A DNA stretch of 16,848 bases from an uncultured Collinsella sp. GTDB taxonomy: Bacteria > Actinomycetota > Coriobacteriia > Coriobacteriales > Coriobacteriaceae. Below, one piece after another: positions 1 through 6,905 of the stretch. Location: assembly GCA_902479095.1 (NCBI GenBank), contig CABSNL010000043.1:1-16848 (forward strand), in the 5' to 3' direction. How positions within the stretch are numbered: position 1 is the stretch's first letter; each line of letters starts with the position of its first letter. A program made the position numbers and the translations under genes. Below the pieces are notes generated by a model, which saw only the letters and a program-made list of their open reading frames with translations, did no database searches and had not been told where the DNA came from.

Positions 1-40
1 TCTAGCTTCGTCGGCAGCGTCAGATGTGTATAAGAGACAG
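1..40 (+). other. Nextera read-1 adapter (artefact)
   Basis: Bases 8-40 match the 33-nt Illumina Nextera read-1 transposase adapter, ending in the 19-bp mosaic end AGATGTGTATAAGAGACAG. Bases 1-7 (TCTAGCT) look like the end of an i5 index. This is library sequence, not genome. Reading aroE-aroK across it adds the false residues CLLYTSDAADEAR. Confidence 0.98.
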
Positions 41-1152
41 GTGATGGGGCGACCCTTGTGGGCGAGTTCGTCGAGCTTACGGTTGAGCATCACGATCTGG
101 CTGTTCTGGTGCAGCAGCGGATGGTTCTCGTCGCGCGTGACCACGCCGCCGCCGGTGGAGAGCACCAGGCCGCTGCGCTTGGAGATGTCGGCCAGTGCCG
201 CCGTCTCCTGCTCGCGGAAGGCCGCCTCGCCGCGCTCGACGATAAAGTTGGCGCAGGGTATGCCCAGGCGCTCCTCGAGGACGCGATCGAGGTCGATGTG
301 CTCGCGGCCCGTGAGCTGGGCGATCTGCTCGCCCACGCGGGTCTTGCCCGAGCCCGGCATGCCGATGAGCGCGATGTTCTGCTCACGGCGGGACAGGCGC
401 TCCGTTACGTCCAGGATGCGCTCGCGCGGGGTGGCTTTGCCTGTATAGCGCTCAACAGCCTGCGCTGCTTGTGCCACAAGCATGAGCAGTCCGCCGATGC
501 AGGGGATGCCGCGGCGCTCGGCCTCGAGCATCAGACCCGTGCGGGCGGGGTTGTAGACAATGTCGATGACGCCCTCGAGCGCATCGAGGCCTTCGAGCAT
601 GCAGGGAGCGTCGGGGCAGTGGGGGAACATGCCGGCAGGCGTGCAGTTGACGAGTAACGCGGCATCTGACTGCAGTGCGAGGTTGCCGTAGTTGACCTCG
701 CTTGTGCGGCCGACGGGCACGACGATGGCGCCCAGGTCGCCGAGCACCATGCTGGCCGTGGTGCCGGCACCGCCGGTGGCTCCGAGCACGAGGACCTTCT
801 TGCCGGCAACCTCAACGCCAAGCTCCTCGACCAGGCACTGAAAACCAAAGTAGTCGGTGTTGTCCCCGCGCAGGCGGCCGTCGGGCAGGCGCGTGATGGT
901 GTTGACGTTGCCCATGCGCTCGGCCAGGGGGCTCAACTCGTCCAGGTAGTCCATGACGGCACGTTTGTAGGGGATGGTCACGTTGGTGCCCTCCCACTCG
1001 TCGCCCGTCATAAAGGCTTCAAGATCCTCGGGCTCACGCTCAAAACGCACGTACTCCAGGTTAGCGAGCTCCTTGTAGATGGTCGGGGTGTAGCTGTGGC
1101 CCAGCACACGGCCCAGGACGCCGTAGGGGCGGGTTGCGGTGACATCGTCCAT
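41..1152 (-). CDS. Shikimate dehydrogenase-shikimate kinase fusion (AroE-AroK), C-terminally truncated by contig end
   Basis: One open frame joins two shikimate pathway enzymes. Residues 1 to about 250 are shikimate dehydrogenase, which reduces 3-dehydroshikimate with NADPH: a substrate-binding GHSYTP segment near residue 18, NVTIPYK with the catalytic Lys63, GDNTD with the catalytic Asp100, and a nucleotide-binding GATGGAG at 124-130. From about residue 255 shikimate kinase begins: Walker A GMPGSGKT at 264-271, the HIDLD shikimate-binding segment and STGGGVV. Only about 115 of the usual 170 kinase residues remain before the frame enters adapter at base 40. The ATG at 1152 follows the pheA stop directly, with a GGAGG ribosome site inside pheA. 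It is the last visible gene of the aro operon. The usual HSxSP motif reads HSYTP (second Ser to Thr). Function is clear from motifs; physical linkage of both activities is seen directly. Confidence 0.93.
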
Positions 1153-2298
1153 CTAGAGCACCTCCGTATAGCTGCCAAAGTAGGTGAAGCTCTCGCACAC
1201 GTCGTCGATCGAGTCGAGCAGGTCGTCGAGGGCCTTGCTGCCAAAGGGGCAGTCCAGGTCAAAGTAGAACATAAACTCAAAGTCGCGACCGGGGATGGGG
1301 CGGCTCTCGAGTTTAATGAGGTTGATGTTGAGTGCGTAGAAGCGCTCGAGTACGCGATAGAGCGCGCCCGGCTCGTTGGCCGTGGTGATCATAAGCGAGG
1401 TGCGGTTGGCACCGGGATAGACGCGCGGTTCGCGGCTGATGACGACAAAGCGCGTGTAGTTGTTGTCCGAGTCTTGGATATTGGGCTCCAACACCTCGAG
1501 GCCATACAGCGCGGCACAGCTGCGCGAGGCGATAGCGGCGACGTCGGTGCGTTCGGAGTTGGCGACCATCTCGGCCGACATGGCAGTGTTGGGGTACTTG
1601 GTGGCATGCAGGCCGTGGCCCTCGATAAAGCCGGCGCACTGGGCAATGGCTTGGCCGTGGCTGTAGACCTCGCGCACGTCCTGGAACTTGATGCCGGGTT
1701 TGACGAGTAAGTTGTGATCGATCTTGAGGCGCAGCGAGCGCACGATATGGAAGTCGAACTGTGCGAGCAGGTCGTAGACGGCGTTGACCGAGCCAGCGGT
1801 TGAGTTTTCGATGGGCAGCACGCCAAATTCGCAAAAGCCGTCGCGTACGGCGCGCATAACTCCCTCAAAGGTCTCAAAGAACGCGATATCTGGCACGTCG
1901 AAGAGCTTGCACGCGGCGATCTGGCTGTAGGCGCCTTCGACGCCCTGGCAGGCGACGGTGGCCGTCTGGGGGAAGGGCGTGTCAAAGGCTGCGGTCGTGG
2001 CATGGGCCTTTTGCGACACCGTGATGCCCTTGAGCTCGTTGATATAGCGCTGCTGTTCGGCCTTGCTCATGCTCATGAGGAGACGGAACAGGGTGATGGT
2101 CTGGGCCTCGTAGCGCTCGGGTGCGCGGCTGGCGAGGTTGTTGAGTTTGGAGCGCTCGCGGGCGGGGTCAAAGACGGCCTTGCCCATCTCGATCTTTGAT
2201 TTGGCGACCTCGGTGGCAATATCCATGCGCTCGACAAAGCTGTTGAGCAGGGTGGTGTCGATGCCATCGATGGCCTGGCGGATGTCAGCAAGGTCCAT
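1153..2298 (-). CDS. pheA: Bifunctional chorismate mutase-prephenate dehydratase (P-protein)
   Basis: The protein has 381 residues and the classic three-part P-protein layout. Residues 1-90 are an AroQ-type chorismate mutase helix bundle, with the pattern LxxIRQAIDGID and VERMDIATEVAKSK. Residues about 113-290 are prephenate dehydratase, with ENSTAGSV at 164-171 and the catalytic TRF at 282-284. Residues about 298-381 are an ACT regulatory domain with GALY (311-314) and ESRP (331-334), the two motifs that bind phenylalanine in this family, so feedback inhibition by Phe is expected. It converts chorismate through prephenate to phenylpyruvate in the cytoplasm. The ATG at 2298 is preceded by AAAGGGG. 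It is separated from aroC by 134 bp containing two hairpins, and its TAG abuts the in-frame ATG of aroE-aroK. Confidence 0.96.
   Translation of the reverse strand: MDLADIRQAIDGIDTTLLNSFVERMDIATEVAKSKIEMGKAVFDPARERSKLNNLASRAPERYEAQTITLFRLLMSMSKAEQQRYINELKGITVSQKAHATTAAFDTPFPQTATVACQGVEGAYSQIAACKLFDVPDIAFFETFEGVMRAVRDGFCEFGVLPIENSTAGSVNAVYDLLAQFDFHIVRSLRLKIDHNLLVKPGIKFQDVREVYSHGQAIAQCAGFIEGHGLHATKYPNTAMSAEMVANSERTDVAAIASRSCAALYGLEVLEPNIQDSDNNYTRFVVISREPRVYPGANRTSLMITTANEPGALYRVLERFYALNINLIKLESRPIPGRDFEFMFYFDLDCPFGSKALDDLLDSIDDVCESFTYFGSYTEVL
1161..1165 (-). promoter_or_regulatory. Ribosome binding site of aroE-aroK
   Basis: GGAGG on the minus strand lies inside the last codons of pheA, 8 nt before the ATG at 1152. 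It fixes that start and implies translational coupling to pheA. Confidence 0.8.
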
Positions 2299-2322
2299 GG
2301 GGCCCCTTTCACGTGTCGGTGA

Positions 2323-2390
2323 TTTTTCTGGGACGGGGATTAAAAAATCATTGTGTACCTAATGATTTTGTAATCCCCGTCCCAGAAAAA
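2323..2390. repeat. 68-bp near-perfect palindrome between aroC and pheA
   Basis: Two 30-bp arms (2323-2352 and 2361-2390) are reverse complements at 29 of 30 positions, the single mismatch being 2343 against 2370, around an 8-nt loop GTGTACCT. Each arm starts from the outside with TTTTTCTGGGACGGGGATTA. The U-run is at the 5' side and the A-run at the 3' side in both directions, the reverse of an intrinsic terminator. It could be a small non-coding mobile repeat, a hairpin for RNase III or mRNA stability, or a regulatory site for pheA. No target-site duplication is evident at its edges, and no second copy was noticed in the window. Confidence 0.9.
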
Positions 2391-2404
2391 AACTGGGCGG
2401 GCGT

Positions 2405-2424
2405 GGGGGCCGGAGTTGGCCCCC
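2405..2424 (-). terminator. GC-rich hairpin just downstream of aroC
   Basis: A perfect 7-bp stem (GGGGGCC and GGCCCCC on the plus strand) with a 6-nt loop begins 8 nt after the aroC stop codon. On the minus strand a run of seven Us follows only after 12 more nt, at 2392-2386, so it is not a canonical terminator. It may act as a partial terminator or mRNA 3' stabiliser that lowers expression of pheA and aroE-aroK relative to the upstream genes. Confidence 0.4.
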
Positions 2425-2432
2425 GGAGATTT

Positions 2433-3530
2433 TTAGCGCTGGCCTGCGTCCTCGAGGAGGGCATCCCAGATGGCGAGGGCGGCGGCTGCTTCGGCAACAG
2501 GGACGGCGCGCGGGACGATGCAGGGATCGTGACGGCCGTGGACCGAGAGCTCGGCGTTTTCCATGGCGTCCATGTCTACGGTCTGCTGCTCGCGGCCGAT
2601 GGAGGGCGTCGGCTTTACGGCCATCCGCCACATGACGGGTGCACCCGTTGAAATGCCGCCCAAGATGCCGCCGGCGTTGTTGGACTCGACCGCAATCTCG
2701 CCGGTCTCGGCATCAACGCGGTACGGATCGTTGTTCTCGCTGCCGCGCATGGCGGCCACGGCAAAGCCCATGCCAAACTCCACGCCCTTTACGGCGGGAA
2801 TGCCAAATGCGATCTGTGCGATGCGGTTCTCGATACCGTCGAACATGGGGTCACCAATGCCCGCGGGAAGCCCGTAGATGCCGCACTCCACGATGCCGCC
2901 GATGCTGTCGAGTTCGTCGCGCGCGGCCAGAATTTCCTCGCGCATGCGACCGGCAGCGGCGGCGTCAATGCAGGGCAGGTCGTTTGTAAGGGTCGCCTTG
3001 CGGTCGGCCTCGCGATAGACCATGTCGTCCATGGGTAGGTCCGAGATGCCGCCTATCTGCGCGACGTGCGCCATGACCTTGATGCCACGGGCCTCGAGCG
3101 CCTGTAGTGCGATGCCGCCGGCGATGCATAGGGGGGCCGTCAGACGACCGGAGAAGTGTCCGCCGCCGGCGACGTCGTGCATGTTGTGGTACTTCACGCG
3201 CGCCGGAAAGTCTGCGTGCCCGGGGCGGGGCTTGCGGCGCAGCTCGGAATAGTCCTTGGAGCGCGTGTTGGTGTTCTCGATAATCGCGGCGATGGGTGCG
3301 CCGGTGGTGTGCCCATCGACCACACCGGCAATGATATGCGCGGCGTCGGCCTCGCGGCGCTTGGTTGCGGTCTCGTCGCGACCGGGGGCGCGACGGTCCA
3401 AAAAGGCCTGCAGCTGCTCCTGGTCAATGGCAATACCGGCAGGAATGCCGTCGAGTGAGCAGCCGATAGCAGGGGAGTGCGACTGGCCGAAAATGCTCAG
3501 ATGCAAAACGTTGCCAAAGGTCGAGGACAT
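2433..3530 (-). CDS. aroC: Chorismate synthase
   Basis: The enzyme removes phosphate from 5-enolpyruvylshikimate-3-phosphate to give chorismate, using reduced FMN. The 365-residue protein is of normal family length. Family segments seen are GQSHSPAIG at 15-23 (usual form GESHG), RPGHAD at 102-107, GGGHFSGRLTAP at 122-133, KPTPSIGREQQTVD and the C-terminal GRHDPCIVPRAVPVAE. The first signature departs from the textbook one in two places (Q for E, S for G), while the His is kept; I believe the HFSGRLT form is common in clostridial-type enzymes. The start was moved from an upstream in-frame ATG at 3581 to 3530, because residues before MSSTFGN would lie inside aroA and an ideal AGGAGG precedes 3530. 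The aroA stop is 1 nt upstream, so the two are translationally coupled. Confidence 0.96.
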   Translation of the reverse strand: MSSTFGNVLHLSIFGQSHSPAIGCSLDGIPAGIAIDQEQLQAFLDRRAPGRDETATKRREADAAHIIAGVVDGHTTGAPIAAIIENTNTRSKDYSELRRKPRPGHADFPARVKYHNMHDVAGGGHFSGRLTAPLCIAGGIALQALEARGIKVMAHVAQIGGISDLPMDDMVYREADRKATLTNDLPCIDAAAAGRMREEILAARDELDSIGGIVECGIYGLPAGIGDPMFDGIENRIAQIAFGIPAVKGVEFGMGFAVAAMRGSENNDPYRVDAETGEIAVESNNAGGILGGISTGAPVMWRMAVKPTPSIGREQQTVDMDAMENAELSVHGRHDPCIVPRAVPVAEAAAALAIWDALLEDAGQR

Positions 3531-3531
3531 G

Positions 3532-4851
3532 CTATTCCTCCTCGAGCGTGACCTTGCCGCCCAGCAGGCGGTAGTGGTCAAAGAAATCGGGATAGGACTT
3601 GTTGACGGCCTCGGCGCCGTGGATCACGACCTCGCCGGTGGCACGGCTCGCAGCGATGGCGGCCATCATGGCGATGCGGTGGTCGTTGTGCGAATCGACC
3701 TCGCCGCCGGTAAAGGCATCGACGCCCTTGATGATGAGGTCGTCGCCGGCAATGCGCACCTGTGCGCCCAGCGCGGTGAGCTCATGGGTGGTGGTGGCCA
3801 GGCGGTCGGATTCCTTGATGCGCAGGCGGGCGCAATCGCGGATGAACGTGCGGCCTTGCGCCAACGATGCCACGGCCGAGATAACGGGCACCAGGTCGGG
3901 AATGTCGTGCGCGCTCATCTCGAAGCCGGCGAGCTTGTCGGACTGCACGGTGGCGGCGTTGGTGGAGCGCACGATGCGGGCGCCAAAGCGCGAGAGCGCG
4001 GCAAGCACGTTGCGGTCACCCTGCGCGGAGCTGAGCGACACGCCCTCGACGGTGATGGGGTCGGAGCCGATGGCGCCGGCGCACAGCCAAAAGGCGGCGT
4101 TGGACCAGTCGCCCTCGACAGCCACGTTGCCAGGCGTGCGGTACGAGCCGCTGTTCACGCGGAAGTTCGTGATCTCGGGCTGGCCGTCCTTGGCGGGAAT
4201 ACGCTCGACATTGACCTCGACGCCGAAGGCCTTCATGGCCTGGATGGTCAGGTTGATATAGGGGCGGCTCTCGATAAGGCCGGTCACCTGCACGCAGGAG
4301 GGCTGGGCCAGAAGCGGGGCTGCCAGCAGCAGGCCGGAGATGTACTGCGAGCTCACGTTGCCCGGCAGGATAAAGGTGCCCGGGCGCATGCGGCCGCTTG
4401 TCTTGAGCGGAAAACCGTCCAGGCCCTGCAGGTCGCAGCCGGCGGCAATGATCTCGTCGGAGAGCGGGGAGAGGGGGCGTGCGCCCAGACGACCCTGGCC
4501 CACAAAGGTGGCCTCTGCCCCCAGCGCGCAGGCGACGGGCAGCATAAAGCGCAGCGTGGAGCCGCTCTCGCCGCAGTCGAGCGTGCCGCCGGCAAGTGCC
4601 TTGAGCAGGCCAAACTCAATGCTCTTCATGGTGGGGTGGACCTGGAAGCCGTCCTCGACGGTCTCGATGCGGGCACCCAGCGCCGTGAGGCAGCGCACCG
4701 TGGCTTCGATATCGGCGCAGGTGGTGTTGCAGGTCACATGCGTCTCGCCGTTGGCAAGGGCGGCGCAGATGATGAGGCGGTGCGCCATCGACTTGGATGC
4801 GATGGCGGGAACGGTGCCCTTGAGCGGGGAGGGGGTGATGCGGGCTAGCAT
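3532..4851 (-). CDS. aroA: 3-Phosphoshikimate 1-carboxyvinyltransferase (EPSP synthase)
   Basis: It transfers the enolpyruvyl group of PEP to shikimate-3-phosphate in the cytoplasm. The 439-residue protein has the family motifs in order: SKSMAHR at 19-25 (Lys20, Ser21 and Arg25 bind substrates), GESGSTLRF at 94-102 (the segment around the PEP site), RPLSPL near 125, DWSNAAFWL, a DIPDLVP segment with the expected catalytic Asp, RIKESDRLA and NDHRIAMM near the C terminus. The loop reads GESGST rather than the GNAGT of enterobacterial enzymes; I draw no conclusion on inhibitor tolerance from this. The ATG at 4851 overlaps the aroB stop by 7 nt, and its stop lies 1 nt before aroC, so the three genes are tightly coupled. 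Confidence 0.97.
   Translation of the reverse strand: MLARITPSPLKGTVPAIASKSMAHRLIICAALANGETHVTCNTTCADIEATVRCLTALGARIETVEDGFQVHPTMKSIEFGLLKALAGGTLDCGESGSTLRFMLPVACALGAEATFVGQGRLGARPLSPLSDEIIAAGCDLQGLDGFPLKTSGRMRPGTFILPGNVSSQYISGLLLAAPLLAQPSCVQVTGLIESRPYINLTIQAMKAFGVEVNVERIPAKDGQPEITNFRVNSGSYRTPGNVAVEGDWSNAAFWLCAGAIGSDPITVEGVSLSSAQGDRNVLAALSRFGARIVRSTNAATVQSDKLAGFEMSAHDIPDLVPVISAVASLAQGRTFIRDCARLRIKESDRLATTTHELTALGAQVRIAGDDLIIKGVDAFTGGEVDSHNDHRIAMMAAIAASRATGEVVIHGAEAVNKSYPDFFDHYRLLGGKVTLEEE
3537..3542 (-). promoter_or_regulatory. Ribosome binding site of aroC
   Basis: A perfect AGGAGG, 6 nt before the ATG at 3530, lies in the last codons of aroA (encoding its Glu-rich end). It decides the aroC start against the longer frame from 3581. 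Confidence 0.85.
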
Positions 4852-5951
4852 ACGGATGCGTCTCCCTTCTGGCCGAGGCCCTCGGCAATTAAATCATGGA
4901 AGGTGGAAAGCGGCGTGCGGTCGATGCTGCAGCGGCCAATACCGTGCGGAATCACCAGATCGATGGTGTCACCGGCGCGTTTTTTGTCGTGCAGCGCCTC
5001 GGCAAAGACGGCGTCGGCCGAAAGCTCGCAGCGAGTCTTGAGACCATGACGGGCGCAGAGCTCTTCGATGCGGCCGGGGAGTTCGGCGTCACAAATGCCG
5101 TGCAGGGCCGCGGCACGCGTGATGATGCCCATGCCGATTGACACGCAGTTACCGTGTCCCAGCTCAAAGTGCTCGCAGGCCTCGACGGCGTGTCCGGCGC
5201 TATGTCCAAAGTTGAGGAGTTTGCGCTGGTTGGTCTCGCGCTCGTCGGCAACGACTACGGCACGCTTGATGTCGATATTGCGGGCGATGATGAGCGCCAC
5301 GCGGGCCACGTCCTGGTTGAGCAGCTCCAGCGTGAGCGGGGTCTTCTCCAGCTCGGCGAAGAGCTCCGGATCGGCGATTACGGCGTGCTTGACGACCTCG
5401 CCGCAGCCGTCGGCGAACTGCTCGGGCGTGAGGGTGGCAAGGCATCCCACGTCGGCGATAACAACACTTGGTTGCCAAAAGGCGCCAGCCAGGTTCTTGC
5501 CGGCGGCCAGGTCGATGGCCGTCTTGCCGCCCACCGACGAGTCCACCATGGCGAGCAGGCTCGTCGGGATCTGCACAAACTTGCAGCCGCGCATGTAGGT
5601 GGCGGCCGCAAACCCGGCCACGTCGCCCACGACGCCGCCGCCGAGCGCCACGATCACGTCGGAGCGCGAAAGCTCGTGCTCGGCCACAAACTCAAGAATG
5701 GCAACGTAGGTCTCGGCGCGCTTGTGTGCCTCGCCGGCCTCGAAGGTGCAGATGCTTACCTCATAGCCCGATGCCTCCAGGCTCTGCTTGACGGGCATCT
5801 GGTAGAGCGGACCCACGTTGGTGTCCGTCACGATGACGGCGCGAGTGCCTCCGGCGGTGGCGCGAACGAGCGGCCCTGCCTGCTCCAGCAAAAAAGTGCC
5901 CACGTGTACCTGGTAGGGGCGTGCGGTGTCGATATCGATGGTAATCGCCAT
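4845..5951 (-). CDS. aroB: 3-Dehydroquinate synthase
   Basis: It cyclises DAHP to 3-dehydroquinate using catalytic NAD+ and a divalent metal, step two of the shikimate pathway. The protein has 368 residues, the normal family length. Visible motifs: the NAD-binding GGGVVGDVAGF at 104-114, VDSSVGGKTAID at 136-147, and GCGEVVKH at 182-189. The likely metal ligands are Glu185, His250 (in NFGHSAGHAVE) and His266 (in GHGNCVSIGMG). The ATG at 5951 has an AAAGGA upstream at rather long spacing. It sits 36 nt after tyrA and overlaps aroA by 7 nt. Confidence 0.97.
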   Translation of the reverse strand: MAITIDIDTARPYQVHVGTFLLEQAGPLVRATAGGTRAVIVTDTNVGPLYQMPVKQSLEASGYEVSICTFEAGEAHKRAETYVAILEFVAEHELSRSDVIVALGGGVVGDVAGFAAATYMRGCKFVQIPTSLLAMVDSSVGGKTAIDLAAGKNLAGAFWQPSVVIADVGCLATLTPEQFADGCGEVVKHAVIADPELFAELEKTPLTLELLNQDVARVALIIARNIDIKRAVVVADERETNQRKLLNFGHSAGHAVEACEHFELGHGNCVSIGMGIITRAAALHGICDAELPGRIEELCARHGLKTRCELSADAVFAEALHDKKRAGDTIDLVIPHGIGRCSIDRTPLSTFHDLIAEGLGQKGDASVC

Positions 5952-5987
5952 AAGCTATGGTCCTTTCGACCTGGCGTGATGGGTGGT

Positions 5988-6902
5988 CTAGTGGGCGCTC
6001 TCGTCGTCGAGTGCGCGCTTGATGCGATCGCCCTCGGCAAGGAGATTCTCCAGATAGCGCTGGTCGCGGTCTTTGAGCGCGCGGCTGTAGGCGCCGAGCG
6101 AGTCGATCAGATGGTCGATCTCGAAGGCGAGCGCGTCGGCGTCGTCGGTCATGAGCTCGGACCACATCTGCGGGTTAAGGTGGGCCACGCGCGTGAGGTC
6201 GCGGTAGCTGCCGGCAGAAAAGCCGTGGTGGACCTGGGCGGTGGGACTCTTTACGTAGGCGTTGGACACCACGTGCGCGAGCTGGCTCGTAAAGGCGATC
6301 ACGCGGTCGTGCTCGGCAGCGCTGGTCACGCTGAACTTGCCAAAGCCCAGGGGGCGCACCATTTCGCGCACCTGGCCCAAGAGCTCCAGTTTGAGGGCAT
6401 CGTCTACCGCGGGCGGAACGAGCACGAGCGGTGCGCCCTGGAACAGGTCGGCGCGGGAGTGCGCGTAGCCCGAGAACTGGGTGCCCGCCATGGGGTGAGC
6501 GCCCACAAAGTAAAAGCCGTGTTCGCGGGCAAGCTCAAAGGCGCGTTCGCACACGATGTCCTTGACGCCCACCGTGTCGATCACCACGGGGCCCATAATG
6601 GCCTCGGTGTCGGTGGCGTCGGCGAGCGCCTGGGCATGCGCCTCGAGCCACTCGATGCAGGCCTCGGGGTAGCAAGCCAGGACGATGATGTCGCATTCGC
6701 CGAGTGTCTTGTCGTTGAGCTCTCCGGCGACAGTGCCCATGCTGGCGGCCGTCATGACATCGTCATCGGGGTCCCAGGCCAGCACGCGGACGCCCGCCTG
6801 TGCATAGCCGCGGGCAAAGCTGCCGCCGATGAGGCCAAGGCCGACGATGCCGGCGCACTTGGGGCCGCCCTGGTTAACGCGCGCGTTTCTCACCGTACCC
6901 AT
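5988..6902 (-). CDS. tyrA: Prephenate dehydrogenase
   Basis: It oxidatively decarboxylates prephenate to 4-hydroxyphenylpyruvate, the branch to tyrosine. The 304-residue protein starts with a Rossmann fold carrying GLGLIGGS at 21-28. It then shows the catalytic-site segment GAHPMAGT at 134-141, SQLAHVV with the second conserved His, and the helical C-terminal SAGSYRDLTRVAH-NPQMW signature. There is no C-terminal ACT domain and no fused chorismate mutase, so tyrosine control must act on the core enzyme or elsewhere. Preference for prephenate over arogenate, and for NAD over NADP, cannot be read here. The ATG at 6902 lies 3 nt after the aroF stop, with GGAG inside the aroF end, indicating coupling. 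Confidence 0.95.
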   Translation of the reverse strand: MGTVRNARVNQGGPKCAGIVGLGLIGGSFARGYAQAGVRVLAWDPDDDVMTAASMGTVAGELNDKTLGECDIIVLACYPEACIEWLEAHAQALADATDTEAIMGPVVIDTVGVKDIVCERAFELAREHGFYFVGAHPMAGTQFSGYAHSRADLFQGAPLVLVPPAVDDALKLELLGQVREMVRPLGFGKFSVTSAAEHDRVIAFTSQLAHVVSNAYVKSPTAQVHHGFSAGSYRDLTRVAHLNPQMWSELMTDDADALAFEIDHLIDSLGAYSRALKDRDQRYLENLLAEGDRIKRALDDESAH

Positions 6903-6905
6903 GGG

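Noticed and set aside
2313..2651. 112-codon plus-strand ORF starting in the palindrome
   Set aside because: No ribosome site, and most of it is antisense to aroC. The similar FLGRGLKNH/FFLGRGLQNH peptides on the two strands simply reflect the inverted repeat.
3256..4848. 530-codon plus-strand open frame opposite aroA and the start of aroC
   Set aside because: Antisense shadow of aroA, with biased composition and no domain or ribosome site.
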